From Mxb001 sp964537955 (GTDB lineage: Bacteria > Actinomycetota > Actinomycetes > S36-B12), in assembly GCA_964537955.1 (NCBI GenBank), contig CAZICY010000002.1:57907-121906 (forward strand): a DNA stretch of 64,000 bases, written 5' to 3'. Below the pieces are notes generated by a model. It saw only the letters and a list, made by a program, of their open reading frames with translations. It did no database searches and was not told the DNA's origin. Positions 1-7,801 of this stretch are shown here, piece after piece. Numbering within the stretch: position 1 is the first letter of the stretch; each line of letters starts with the position of its first letter. The position numbers and the translations under genes were made by a program.

Positions 1-847
1 AGCCGCGCGTCATCACCTGGAGGAGCTCGGCCATGCCGAAGCCCGTCGGGGCGGTGGCGGTGAAGAGCACGGGGAAGAAGTGCCCGCGTGCGACGGCCTT
101 CTCCACTTCCGACATTGCCGCCTCGAAGGGGATCTCCCCTCCACTGAGGAAGCGCTCCACGAGTTCCTCGTCCTCGGACTCGGTGATGATCGCCGCGAGG
201 AGCCCGGCGCGTGCATCCGAGATCAGGTCCACATGCTGTGGATCGGCATCGCGATCCACGCGCACCCCGTCGGAGTAGTCGCGGATGCCCTGGGAGATCA
301 GATCGATGAGGCCCGCCACTCGACCATCGTCCGCATGCATCGGCAGGTAGAGGGGCAGGATGCCCGTGCCTTCGCCGAGCATCGCCTGGCACGCCTCGAC
401 GGTGCCCTCGGCATCCGCGCGGTCATCATCCAACTGCGTCACCACGATGGCACGCGGCATGCCCACGGCCGCGCACTCGTCCCACAGCATGGCCGTGGCC
501 GTGTCGACCCCCTCGACCGCTGACACCACGAACAGGGCCGCGTCGGCGGCGCGCAGGCCAGCACGCACCTCGCCCACGAAGTCGGCGTAGCCGGGAGTGT
601 CGAGCACGTTCAAGCGGATGCCCTCCCACTCCAGGGGCACCAGGCTCAGCGAGACGGATCGCTGCTGACGCCGCTCGGCATCCTGTGTGTCGGACAGCGT
701 GGTCCCGTCCTCGACGGTGCCGGGCCGGGCGAGGGCACCCGTCGCGACGGCGAGCCGCTCCACCAGCGTGGTCTTGCCCGAGTGGCTGGGCCCGACGAGC
801 ACGACGTTGCGTATCCGGGCCGGGTCGATCGGGGCGGTGAGGGTCAC
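1..847 (-). CDS. Elongation factor G-like GTPase (EF-G2/FusA2 type), 3' part off the window
   Basis: N-terminal 282 codons of a translational GTPase, read right to left from a GTG at 847 preceded by GGGAGG. The P-loop is GPSHSGKTTL near residue 19, and DTPGYADF is the G3 motif. The G4 position reads TQLD instead of the usual NKxD. That P-loop and G4 variant are typical of the second, EF-G-like paralogue of actinobacteria (Rv0120c/FusA2 family) rather than canonical FusA, whose P-loop is AHIDAGKTT. The paralogue's role in translation is poorly defined. No str-operon genes lie next to it, which also argues against canonical fusA. It is divergent from pgsA across 220 bases. The rest of the protein lies beyond base 1, so domains II-V could not be checked. 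Confidence 0.85.
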   Translation of the reverse strand, partial: MTLTAPIDPARIRNVVLVGPSHSGKTTLVERLAVATGALARPGTVEDGTTLSDTQDAERRQQRSVSLSLVPLEWEGIRLNVLDTPGYADFVGEVRAGLRAADAALFVVSAVEGVDTATAMLWDECAAVGMPRAIVVTQLDDDRADAEGTVEACQAMLGEGTGILPLYLPMHADDGRVAGLIDLISQGIRDYSDGVRVDRDADPQHVDLISDARAGLLAAIITESEDEELVERFLSGGEIPFEAAMSEVEKAVARGHFFPVLFTATAPTGFGMAELLQVMTRG

Positions 848-984
848 GGCAGCCTCCCTGGCGATGCGACACGGCCCGGCCGGGCAGATGCCGAGCCTTC
901 GCAAGCCACCCTTGCCGTCGGGGACGTCGGGCGCAAGGGACTTCGGCCTCCGCCTGGCGCATCGTCGGGCCGAGGCGAGCGCCG

Positions 985-990
985 TACGAT
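985..990 (+). promoter_or_regulatory. Putative -10 element (TACGAT) for the pgsA-patA-pimA operon
   Basis: A TAnnnT hexamer lies about 77 bases before the pgsA start in the 220-base divergent intergenic region 848-1067. No convincing -35 box was seen. Inferred from the actinobacterial -10 consensus only. Confidence 0.3.
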
Positions 991-1067
991 GGGGCGGCCG
1001 GACCCGCCGGCACGCGCCGAGGCGTCGGCGAGACCGCCGTGGACCCCTCCACGGCCGAGGAGTGGTC

Positions 1068-1688
1068 GTGCTCAACAATCCGGCGGCGCGCAAGGTGTCC
1101 ACCGCCGTCCTCGAGCCCGTTGCGCGACTGCTCCTGAGGCTCCACGTGTCACCCGATGCCGTGACGGTGGTCGGGACCCTCATCACGTGCACGGCCGCGC
1201 TCTACTTCTTCCCGCGCGGCGACTTCGTCCCGGGCGTGCTCATCATCGCCGCGTCCGTGATCGCCGACCTGCTCGACGGCACGATGGCGCGGCTGTCCGG
1301 CCGGGCGGGGCCCTGGGGCAACTTCCTCGACGCCACCCTCGACCGCGTCGCCGACGGCTGCGTCTTCGGCGCCCTAGTGCTGTGGGCCGCGTCCACGGGC
1401 AATCCGTGGACCACGGGGGCGGCACTCACCTGCCTGGTGGGCGGCCAGGTCATCTCCTATGCCAAGGCGCGCGCGGAGGCGGTCGGTGCCACCGCCAACG
1501 TCGGCATCGCGGAGCGTGCCGAGCGCCTGATCGTGGTACTCCTGGCCGCTCTGCTCGCCGGGCTCGGCGTTCCCTATGTCCTCCCCGTCGCCCTCGGCGG
1601 CCTCGCCGTGCTGAGCGTCATCACCGTCGTGCAGCGGATCGTCGTGGTCAGGCGCCAGCTGAAGGCACCGGGCGGGAGCGGCGCGTGA
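1068..1688 (+). CDS. pgsA: Phosphatidylinositol phosphate synthase (CDP-alcohol phosphatidyltransferase)
   Basis: A 206-residue multi-pass membrane enzyme expected to join CDP-diacylglycerol to inositol phosphate, the first step to phosphatidylinositol and its mannosides. The CDP-alcohol phosphatidyltransferase signature D-x2-D-G-x2-A-R-x8-G-x3-D-x3-D is complete: D67 and D70 in DLLDG, AR at 74-75, then D88 and D92. These aspartates bind the divalent metals. GTG 1068 was chosen because GAGGA ends 6 bases upstream; an in-frame GTG at 1062 is the alternative. It is followed with a 4-base overlap by the PIM acyltransferase and then pimA, the same order as Rv2612c-Rv2610c in mycobacteria. That context favours inositol phosphate over glycerol phosphate as acceptor. 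Confidence 0.9.
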   Translation: MLNNPAARKVSTAVLEPVARLLLRLHVSPDAVTVVGTLITCTAALYFFPRGDFVPGVLIIAASVIADLLDGTMARLSGRAGPWGNFLDATLDRVADGCVFGALVLWAASTGNPWTTGAALTCLVGGQVISYAKARAEAVGATANVGIAERAERLIVVLLAALLAGLGVPYVLPVALGGLAVLSVITVVQRIVVVRRQLKAPGGSGA

Positions 1689-2587
1689 GCGTGTCCGACA
1701 CCCTGACGGAAGTGGGGTTCGGAGCAGGCTGGGCCGCCGTCAAGCGGCTCCCCGAGCCGGTCGTTGACCGCGCCTTCCGGGCGCTGGCCGATCGGACGTA
1801 TCGCAAGGACGGACCCGGCGTCCGCCAGCTGCGGGCCAACCTCGCGCGAGTGCTCTCGCCGGCACGCTCAGCGGAGCTGGAGGAGACCACCCACGAGGGC
1901 GTGCGGCGCTACCTGCGCTACTGGAGCGAGGCCTTCCGACTGCCCTCGTGGTCCCCGCAGCGGCTGCGCGACACCTTCGATCTCATCGAGGGGCAGGAAG
2001 CGCTCGACGCGGCCGTGGCCGCCGGGACAGGCGCGGTCATGGTGACCAGCCACAGCGGCAACTGGGACCACGCCGGTGCCTGGGCCTGCGACCGCTACGG
2101 CGGCCTCGTCACCGTCGCGGAGCGCCTCAAGCCCGCGGGCCTCTACGACAAGTTCGTGGCCTATCGCGAATCGCTCGGCATGGAGGTGCTCCCGTTCGGA
2201 GGCGACGACACCTTCCGCACGCTGCTGCGCCGCCTCCGCGAGGGCAAGCTCGTCTGCCTGGTGGCCGATCGTGACCTGTCCGGCAGCGGCGTCCCCGTCG
2301 AGTTCTTCGGCGAGACGGCATCGATGCCCGCCGGGCCCGCGACCTTGTCGCTCCTCACGGGAGCCCCGCTCATGCCCGTGGAGTTGTGGCATGTGGACGG
2401 CGGCCTCGCCGGACGCGTGCACCAGGCCCTGCCCACGCCTGACAGTGGCGAGCGCAAGGAGCGCGTCGCGACGCTGACGCAGTCCATGGCCGACGTCTTC
2501 GCCGAGTGCATCGCCGCCCATCCGGCGGACTGGCACATGATGCAGCGCCTCTGGCTCAGCGACCTGCCGCAGCGGGTCGCAGCGTGA
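1685..2587 (+). CDS. patA: Phosphatidylinositol mannoside acyltransferase (PatA-like, LpxL/HtrB fold)
   Basis: A 300-residue membrane-associated acyltransferase predicted to acylate the mannose of PIM1/PIM2. The lysophospholipid acyltransferase H-x4-D motif is visible as HSGNWD in the middle of the protein, followed by an arginine-rich LVADRD segment typical of the HtrB/PatA group. The GTG start at 1685 overlaps the pgsA stop (GTGA), so translation is probably coupled. The stop in turn overlaps pimA. Function is assigned from family and operon position; the acyl donor and exact acceptor cannot be read from sequence. Confidence 0.88.
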   Translation: MSVSDTLTEVGFGAGWAAVKRLPEPVVDRAFRALADRTYRKDGPGVRQLRANLARVLSPARSAELEETTHEGVRRYLRYWSEAFRLPSWSPQRLRDTFDLIEGQEALDAAVAAGTGAVMVTSHSGNWDHAGAWACDRYGGLVTVAERLKPAGLYDKFVAYRESLGMEVLPFGGDDTFRTLLRRLREGKLVCLVADRDLSGSGVPVEFFGETASMPAGPATLSLLTGAPLMPVELWHVDGGLAGRVHQALPTPDSGERKERVATLTQSMADVFAECIAAHPADWHMMQRLWLSDLPQRVAA

Positions 2588-3756
2588 AGATCGGCATCGT
2601 CTGCCCCTATGCCTGGGACGTGCCGGGGGGAGTGCAGGCTCACATTCGCGACCAGGCCGAGACGCTCATCGAGATGGGCCACGAGGTCAGCGTCATCACG
2701 CCGGTCGAGGACCCGACCTCCTTGCCTCCCTACGCCGTCGACGGCGGCCGCCCAAGGCCCGTCCCCTACAACGGCTCGGTGGCCCGGCTCACCTTCGGGG
2801 TCAAGGCCACCGCACGCGTGCGTCGCTGGATCCGCGAGGGAGAGTTCGACGTGCTGCACGTGCACGAGCCGCTCGCCCCATCGCTCGGCGTCCTCGCCTG
2901 CTGGGCGGCCCGCGGCCCCATCGTGGCGACAGTGCACTCCTCCATCGAGCGCTCCAGGGTGCTCGTCACCGGCTACTACCTCGCCCAGACCGCACTGGAG
3001 AAGATCTCCGCCCTCGTCGCCGTGAGCGAGCATGCTCGCCGCACGATCGTCGACCACCTCGGCGGTGACGCGGTCCTCATCCCCAACGGCGTCCGCGTCG
3101 ATCACTATGACGGCGCGCTGCCTCTGCGCGAGTGGGACGGCCCCGCCATCGGATTCCTCGGGCGGATGGACGAGCCGCGCAAGGGACTGCCGGTCCTGCT
3201 CGAGGCCTTCGCCGGCATCCGTGCTCGCCGGCCCGACGCCACGCTCGTCCTCATCGGGCCTGGGGACCCGGATGAGGTGCTCGCGGACGTGCCGGCGCAC
3301 GTGCGCGGTGCCATCGTGGCGCTCGGCCGCCTCGATGAGGCGGACAAGGCTCGTGCCCTCGCGTCCCTGGACGCCTACGTCGCGCCGAACACGGGCGGAG
3401 AGTCCTTCGGCATCGTCCTGCTCGAGGCCATGGCGGCAGGCGCCCCCGTCGTCGCGAGCGACCTGGATGCCTTCGCTCGCGTCCTCGACGGCGGCCGGTG
3501 CGGGGTGCTCTTCCCCGTCGGCGATGCCGCCGCCCTGGAGACCACCGTGGTGGGGCTTCTCGATGATGCGGACGAGCGCGCACGGCTCGTGGAGGCCGGA
3601 GCGCGTCGCGTCACGGCGTACGACTGGCGCACGGTCGCAGGCGATCTCATCGACGTCTATGCCAGCGTCACCGCGGGCCAGGGCAAGGTCCGGGAGGACC
3701 TGCGCGGCCAGATCGTCGGGCGACTGGCCAGCCGCCGGTCGGCGGGGGCCGGCTGA
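2584..3756 (+). CDS. pimA: Phosphatidyl-myo-inositol alpha-mannosyltransferase PimA (GT4)
   Basis: A 390-residue GT-B glycosyltransferase expected to transfer mannose from GDP-mannose to phosphatidylinositol on the inner face of the membrane, the first committed PIM step. The N-terminus has the nucleotide-fold start KIGIVCPY and the glycine loop PGGVQ. The GT4 E-x7-E motif appears as GESFGIVLLEA near residue 275-285. Start GTG 2584 overlaps the patA stop by 4 bases. The next gene starts inside the pimA stop codon. The three-gene PIM operon makes this assignment strong. Confidence 0.92.
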   Translation: MKIGIVCPYAWDVPGGVQAHIRDQAETLIEMGHEVSVITPVEDPTSLPPYAVDGGRPRPVPYNGSVARLTFGVKATARVRRWIREGEFDVLHVHEPLAPSLGVLACWAARGPIVATVHSSIERSRVLVTGYYLAQTALEKISALVAVSEHARRTIVDHLGGDAVLIPNGVRVDHYDGALPLREWDGPAIGFLGRMDEPRKGLPVLLEAFAGIRARRPDATLVLIGPGDPDEVLADVPAHVRGAIVALGRLDEADKARALASLDAYVAPNTGGESFGIVLLEAMAAGAPVVASDLDAFARVLDGGRCGVLFPVGDAAALETTVVGLLDDADERARLVEAGARRVTAYDWRTVAGDLIDVYASVTAGQGKVREDLRGQIVGRLASRRSAGAG

Positions 3757-4307
3757 TGGGCGCCTGGTGGTGGGCCATCGCGGCGGTCGTCGCGATCGCC
3801 TTCGTCGGGCTCTACCTCAGCATGACGGCGGGCCGGCTGGACAGGCTGCACCGCCGCATCGACACGTCACTGCACGCCCTGGACACGCAATTGCTGCGGC
3901 GCTCGGCGCTGTCGCTGGACATGGCGGCGAGCGGGGTCTTCGACCCCGCGACAGCGGTGGTGGTGGCGGATTCGGCCCACGGCGCTCGGGCGGCGTCGGA
4001 GGACGACATCATCGCGCGCGGCCTCGCGGAGAGCGATCTCACACGCGTGCTCGTCGAGGCCATCCCCGATGCCCAGGAGGCCGAGGACCTACGCGAAGCG
4101 GCACCCGATCCCGCCATGCTCGATGACCTGAGGCGGACCTGCGTGCGCGTGCAGTTGTCGCGTCGCTTCCACAATGACGCCGTGCGTGCCTGCCGGCAGG
4201 TGCGCCGGCAGCGCCTCGTGAGGTGGCTGCGCCTCGCCGGCCACACGCCCTGGCCTGAGACGGTGGAGATGGACGACACGCCGCCGCCGGGCCTTACCGC
4301 GCGCTGA
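3756..4307 (+). CDS. Single-pass membrane protein of unknown function downstream of pimA
   Basis: A 183-residue protein with one N-terminal transmembrane helix (residues about 5-25) and a mostly helical, charged cytoplasmic part beginning RLDRLHRRID. A similar RLDRLH segment is known to me at the N-terminus of some actinobacterial NUDIX proteins encoded after pimA, and it is loosely LemA-like, but no NUDIX box is present here. ATG 3756 overlaps the pimA TGA, so it belongs to the PIM operon. Function is unknown; a truncated or NUDIX-less relative of the Rv2609c position is possible. Confidence 0.6.
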   Translation: MGAWWWAIAAVVAIAFVGLYLSMTAGRLDRLHRRIDTSLHALDTQLLRRSALSLDMAASGVFDPATAVVVADSAHGARAASEDDIIARGLAESDLTRVLVEAIPDAQEAEDLREAAPDPAMLDDLRRTCVRVQLSRRFHNDAVRACRQVRRQRLVRWLRLAGHTPWPETVEMDDTPPPGLTAR

Positions 4308-4322
4308 GCGGGTGTCCCGACG

Positions 4323-4328
4323 TACCGT
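4323..4328 (+). promoter_or_regulatory. Putative -10 element (TACCGT), leaderless start
   Basis: TACCGT ends exactly 6 bases before the ATG at 4335, the same spacing seen at several other starts in this window. No Shine-Dalgarno fits between, so a leaderless transcript is inferred. Confidence 0.5.
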
Positions 4329-4334
4329 GGATCA

Positions 4335-5372
4335 ATGCGCCTGACCGTGACCCTCGCCATCGGTGCGCTCTTCCTCGTCGGCTGCGGCGGCGGCGAGCCC
4401 GCCCCCGTCACGCCCAGCCCGAGCCCGACCCCGACGACCTCCTCGGCCTCGGCGAGCCCGTCGGCGCTGCCGACCCCGTCCGATGGCATCCCGGCGGGGG
4501 CCTCGCCCTTCTCCGGCCTGCCGGGCGGCGAGGGCAAGCCGGTCCTGGCCGTGAAGATCGACAACACGCGCCCGGCCATGCCCCACTCCGGCCTGCGGTC
4601 CGCCGACCTCGTCTACGTGACCGAGGTCGAGTGGGATCTCACGCGCTTCATCGCGATCTTCAACTCCCAGATCCCCGACGTGATCGGGCCGGTGCGCTCG
4701 GCCCGCGTCAGCGACATGGACATCCTCGTCCCCTTCGGCAAGATCGCCTTCTCGAACTCCGGAGCCCAGTCCAAGCTGCTTCCGGTGATCGCCGCCGCCA
4801 ACCTCTACGACGTCTCGGCGGAGAAGGCCTACGCCGCGTTCTACGACGATCCCGGGCGCCCAGCGCCGGTCAATCACATGGCCGATCCCCGCACCCTGCT
4901 GGCGGCAGCGCCCGACGCGGAGGTCGCCCGCGACATCGGATTCGTCTTCTCCGCGGAGCCTCCCGCTGGCGGCACGCCGGTGTCGACGGTGACCGCGACA
5001 TGGCCTTCGTCCGAGGTGTCCTTCACCTGGGACGCCGCAGCGGGCGACTTCATCGTGGGACTCAACGGCGAGGAGTCGCGCGCCACCGAGGGCGGCCCCC
5101 AGCGCGCGGCCACCGTGGTCATCCAGTCGGTTCAGCAGTCCGATTCCGGCTACGGCGATCGCTACGGCGGCCGCACCCCCCTCATCGAGACCGTGGGCAC
5201 CGGAGCCGCCATCGTCCTGCGCGATGGCCGGATGTGGTCGGTGACCTGGGAGCGGCCCACCCTCGAGGAGGGCACCCGCTTCTTCCTGCCCGACGGCACG
5301 CAGATGCCGTTTGCCATCGGGCAGGAGTGGATCGTGCTCATGGACGAGTCCATGAAGCCCAAGATCACCTGA
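4335..5372 (+). CDS. DUF3048 (YerB-type) lipoprotein
   Basis: A 345-residue exported lipoprotein. The signal peptide ends in a lipobox with the lipidated Cys at residue 17 (LVGC), followed by a low-complexity Pro/Ser/Thr linker to about residue 55. The mature part has the DUF3048 hallmarks: NTRPAMPHSGL, a VYVTEVE segment and GPVRSAR, then the C-terminal DUF3048 half ending in a VLMDES-like strand. The family (Bacillus YerB) has no firmly established reaction. The gene is separate from the PIM operon and has its own apparent promoter. Confidence 0.85.
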   Translation: MRLTVTLAIGALFLVGCGGGEPAPVTPSPSPTPTTSSASASPSALPTPSDGIPAGASPFSGLPGGEGKPVLAVKIDNTRPAMPHSGLRSADLVYVTEVEWDLTRFIAIFNSQIPDVIGPVRSARVSDMDILVPFGKIAFSNSGAQSKLLPVIAAANLYDVSAEKAYAAFYDDPGRPAPVNHMADPRTLLAAAPDAEVARDIGFVFSAEPPAGGTPVSTVTATWPSSEVSFTWDAAAGDFIVGLNGEESRATEGGPQRAATVVIQSVQQSDSGYGDRYGGRTPLIETVGTGAAIVLRDGRMWSVTWERPTLEEGTRFFLPDGTQMPFAIGQEWIVLMDESMKPKIT

Positions 5373-5378
5373 GGCCAG

Positions 5379-5407
5379 GGCCGACCGGGGCGGGCGCCCC
5401 GTCGGCC
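5379..5407 (+). terminator. GC-rich stem-loop after the DUF3048 gene
   Basis: GGCCGA-C-CGGGGC pairs with GCCCCG-TCGGCC around a GGGC loop, a 12-bp stem with one bulged C, starting 6 bases after the stop. There is no U-tract, as is common for actinobacterial terminators. Confidence 0.55.
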
Positions 5408-5429
5408 TGCCGCTCGCGCGCACCCCGAC

Positions 5430-5435
5430 TACCAT
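5430..5435 (+). promoter_or_regulatory. Putative -10 element (TACCAT) for pdxS-pdxT-yebC
   Basis: A TAnnnT hexamer downstream of the stem-loop and 45 bases before the pdxS GTG, leaving room for a short leader with the GAGAGG ribosome binding site. Confidence 0.4.
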
Positions 5436-5479
5436 GGGCGCAGGCCGCGGGCGTCGCGGCACTGTCGTGAGAGGTCACC

Positions 5480-6379
5480 GTGTCGGATTCCCCCAGCCTT
5501 GTCACCGGCACCACCCGCGTGAAGCGGGGAATGGCGGAGATGCTCAAGGGCGGCGTGATCATGGACGTCGTCACCCCGGAGCAGGCGAAGATCGCCGAGG
5601 ACGCCGGAGCGGTCGCGGTCATGGCGCTGGAGCGCGTGCCCGCTGACATCCGCGCCCAGGGTGGCGTCGCCCGCATGTCCGACCCCGACATGATCCAGGG
5701 CATCATCGAAGCGGTCACCATCCCCGTGATGGCCAAGGCGCGCATCGGTCACTTCGCCGAGGCCCAGGTCATCCAGTCCCTCGGCGTCGACTACATCGAC
5801 GAGTCCGAGGTGCTCACGCCCGCGGACTACTCCAATCACATCGACAAGTGGCAGTTCACCGTGCCCTTCGTGTGCGGCGCCACCAATCTCGGCGAGGCAC
5901 TGCGGCGCATCACCGAAGGCGCCGCCATGATCCGCTCCAAGGGCGAGGCCGGCACAGGAGACGTGTCCAATGCCGTCACCCACATGCGGCGGATCCTGGG
6001 CGAGATCCGCGCGCTGGCCGCGCGTTCGGACGACGAGCTCTTCGTTGCCGCCAAGGAGCTCCAGGCCCCCTACGAGCTCGTGGTCGAGGTCGCCCGGTCC
6101 GGGCGCCTGCCCGTGGTGCTCTTCACGGCGGGTGGCATCGCGACCCCGGCCGACGCCGCGATGATGATGCAGCTGGGCGCCGAGGGCGTCTTCGTCGGCT
6201 CGGGCATCTTCAAGTCCGGTGACCCGGTGAAGCGCGCCGAGGCCATCGTGCAGGCCACCCGCCACTTCGACAATCCCGATGTCGTGGCGAAGGTGTCGCG
6301 CGGCCTGGGCGAGGCGATGGTCGGCATCAATGTCGCCGACATCCCGGTCCACCACCGCCTCGAAGACCGGGGCTGGTGA
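5480..6379 (+). CDS. pdxS: Pyridoxal 5'-phosphate synthase, lyase subunit PdxS
   Basis: A 299-residue (beta/alpha)8 barrel, the normal PdxS length. With ammonia from PdxT it condenses ribose 5-phosphate and glyceraldehyde 3-phosphate into pyridoxal phosphate. Recognisable features are the KRGMAEML start, MDVVTPEQA, a lysine in VMAKARIGH (about residue 86, the Schiff-base region), and the phosphate-binding GGIATPADA and GSGIFKS segments. The GTG start at 5480 has GAGAGG upstream. The stop overlaps pdxT by 4 bases, matching the stoichiometric complex they form. Confidence 0.97.
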   Translation: MSDSPSLVTGTTRVKRGMAEMLKGGVIMDVVTPEQAKIAEDAGAVAVMALERVPADIRAQGGVARMSDPDMIQGIIEAVTIPVMAKARIGHFAEAQVIQSLGVDYIDESEVLTPADYSNHIDKWQFTVPFVCGATNLGEALRRITEGAAMIRSKGEAGTGDVSNAVTHMRRILGEIRALAARSDDELFVAAKELQAPYELVVEVARSGRLPVVLFTAGGIATPADAAMMMQLGAEGVFVGSGIFKSGDPVKRAEAIVQATRHFDNPDVVAKVSRGLGEAMVGINVADIPVHHRLEDRGW

Positions 6380-7020
6380 CGGGCGCAGCGCCCTCGATCG
6401 GCGTCCTGTCCCTCCAGGGTGACGTCCGCGAGCACCTCAGGGCGCTCGTCGAGGCCGGTGCCGAAGCGGTGCCGGTCGGCGATGCCGGGCAGTTGGCCTC
6501 GGTCGATGCCCTGGTGATTCCCGGGGGCGAGTCGACGACGATGTCCATGCTGGCCGTCCGGGACCAGCTCATGGAGCCGCTGCGCGCCGCGCGCGCGGAG
6601 GGCATGCCGATGTACGGATCCTGCGCAGGGATGATCATGCTCGCTGACGACGTCCTGGACGCGCGCGCCGACCAGGAGACGGTCGGGGGCATCTCCATGG
6701 TCGTGCGCCGCAATGCGTTCGGGCGCCAGGTGGACTCCTTCGAGACGCACATCGACGTCGCCGGGATCGAGGGGAGCTTCCCCGCGGTCTTCATCCGGGC
6801 CCCGTGGGTGGAGTCGGTGGGGGAGGGCGTCGAGGTCCTCGCCCGGGTGACCCTGCCCAACAGGGGCGGCTCCGCCGTCCCGCCGGACACGGCGGGTGGG
6901 GCGGATACGATCGTGGCGGTCAGGCAGGGGCCGCTCGTCGCCACCTCGTTCCACCCGGAGCTCACCGGTGACGCGCGCTTCCACGAGATGTTCGTCCGGA
7001 TTGTGAGGCAGTACGCATGA
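6376..7020 (+). CDS. pdxT: Pyridoxal 5'-phosphate synthase, glutaminase subunit PdxT
   Basis: A 214-residue class I glutamine amidotransferase that supplies ammonia to PdxS. The nucleophile is C83 in GSCAGM. The His-Glu pair is H193 and E195 in SFHPEL. IGVLSLQGD at the N-terminus and PGGEST are the usual PdxT motifs. GTG 6376 overlaps the pdxS stop (GTGA) and the stop overlaps yebC (ATGA), so all three are probably translated as one unit. Confidence 0.96.
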   Translation: MTGAAPSIGVLSLQGDVREHLRALVEAGAEAVPVGDAGQLASVDALVIPGGESTTMSMLAVRDQLMEPLRAARAEGMPMYGSCAGMIMLADDVLDARADQETVGGISMVVRRNAFGRQVDSFETHIDVAGIEGSFPAVFIRAPWVESVGEGVEVLARVTLPNRGGSAVPPDTAGGADTIVAVRQGPLVATSFHPELTGDARFHEMFVRIVRQYA

Positions 7021-7772
7021 GCGGCCACTCCAAGTGGGCGACCACCAAGCACAAGAAGGCCGTCGTCGACGCCCGGCGCGGCAAGCTCTTCGCCCGGCTC
7101 ATCAAGAACATCGAGGTGGCGGCGCGCCAGGGCGGGGGAGACCCCGCGGGCAATCCGACTCTCTACGACGCCATCCAGAAGGCCCGCAAGAGCTCCGTCC
7201 CCCTCGACAACATCGAGCGTGCGGTCAAGCGCGGCTCGGGCGCTGAGGCCGGGGGCGCCGACTACCAGACGATCATGTACGAGGGCTACGGCCCCAATGG
7301 CGTGGCGGTGCTCGTCGAGTGCCTCACCGACAACCGCAATCGCGCCGCGTCGGAGGTTCGCGTCGCGCTCACGCGCAACGGCGGCAGCATGGCCGACCCG
7401 GGATCGGTGTCCTACCTCTTCAGTCGCAAGGGCGTCGTCATGGTGCCGCGCTCGGATGACGTCGACGAGGACTCCATCCTGTCCGCCGTTCTCGAGGCCG
7501 GCGCCGAGGAGGTCAACGATCTCGGTGACACCTTCGAGGTGCTCAGCGAGGCCGGGGATGTCGTCGCCGTGCGGACCGCCCTGCAGGCGGCGGGTATCGA
7601 CTACGACTCGGCAGAGGCGACCTTCGTGCCGAGCATGTCCGTCCCGGTCGATGCCGACGTGGCGCGCAAGGTCTTCCGGCTCGTCGAGGCCCTCGAGGAC
7701 AGCGATGACGTCCAGAACGTCTACACCAATGTCGACGTGAGCGACGACGTGCTCGCGAGCCTCGACGCCTGA
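7017..7772 (+). CDS. yebC: YebC/TACO1-family transcription or translation factor
   Basis: A 251-residue protein of the YebC/PmpR/TACO1 family, starting with the family signature SGHSKWATTKHKK. Members have been described as DNA-binding regulators and, more recently, as factors that relieve ribosome stalling; the sequence alone does not decide between these. Its position between pdxT and the ruv genes is the standard actinobacterial arrangement. Length and conserved blocks (YEGYGPNGVA, NRNRAASEVR) are complete. Confidence 0.95.
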   Translation: MSGHSKWATTKHKKAVVDARRGKLFARLIKNIEVAARQGGGDPAGNPTLYDAIQKARKSSVPLDNIERAVKRGSGAEAGGADYQTIMYEGYGPNGVAVLVECLTDNRNRAASEVRVALTRNGGSMADPGSVSYLFSRKGVVMVPRSDDVDEDSILSAVLEAGAEEVNDLGDTFEVLSEAGDVVAVRTALQAAGIDYDSAEATFVPSMSVPVDADVARKVFRLVEALEDSDDVQNVYTNVDVSDDVLASLDA

Positions 7773-7801
7773 TCGAGCCAGGCGCAGGAGGGGAGGCCGG
7801 G

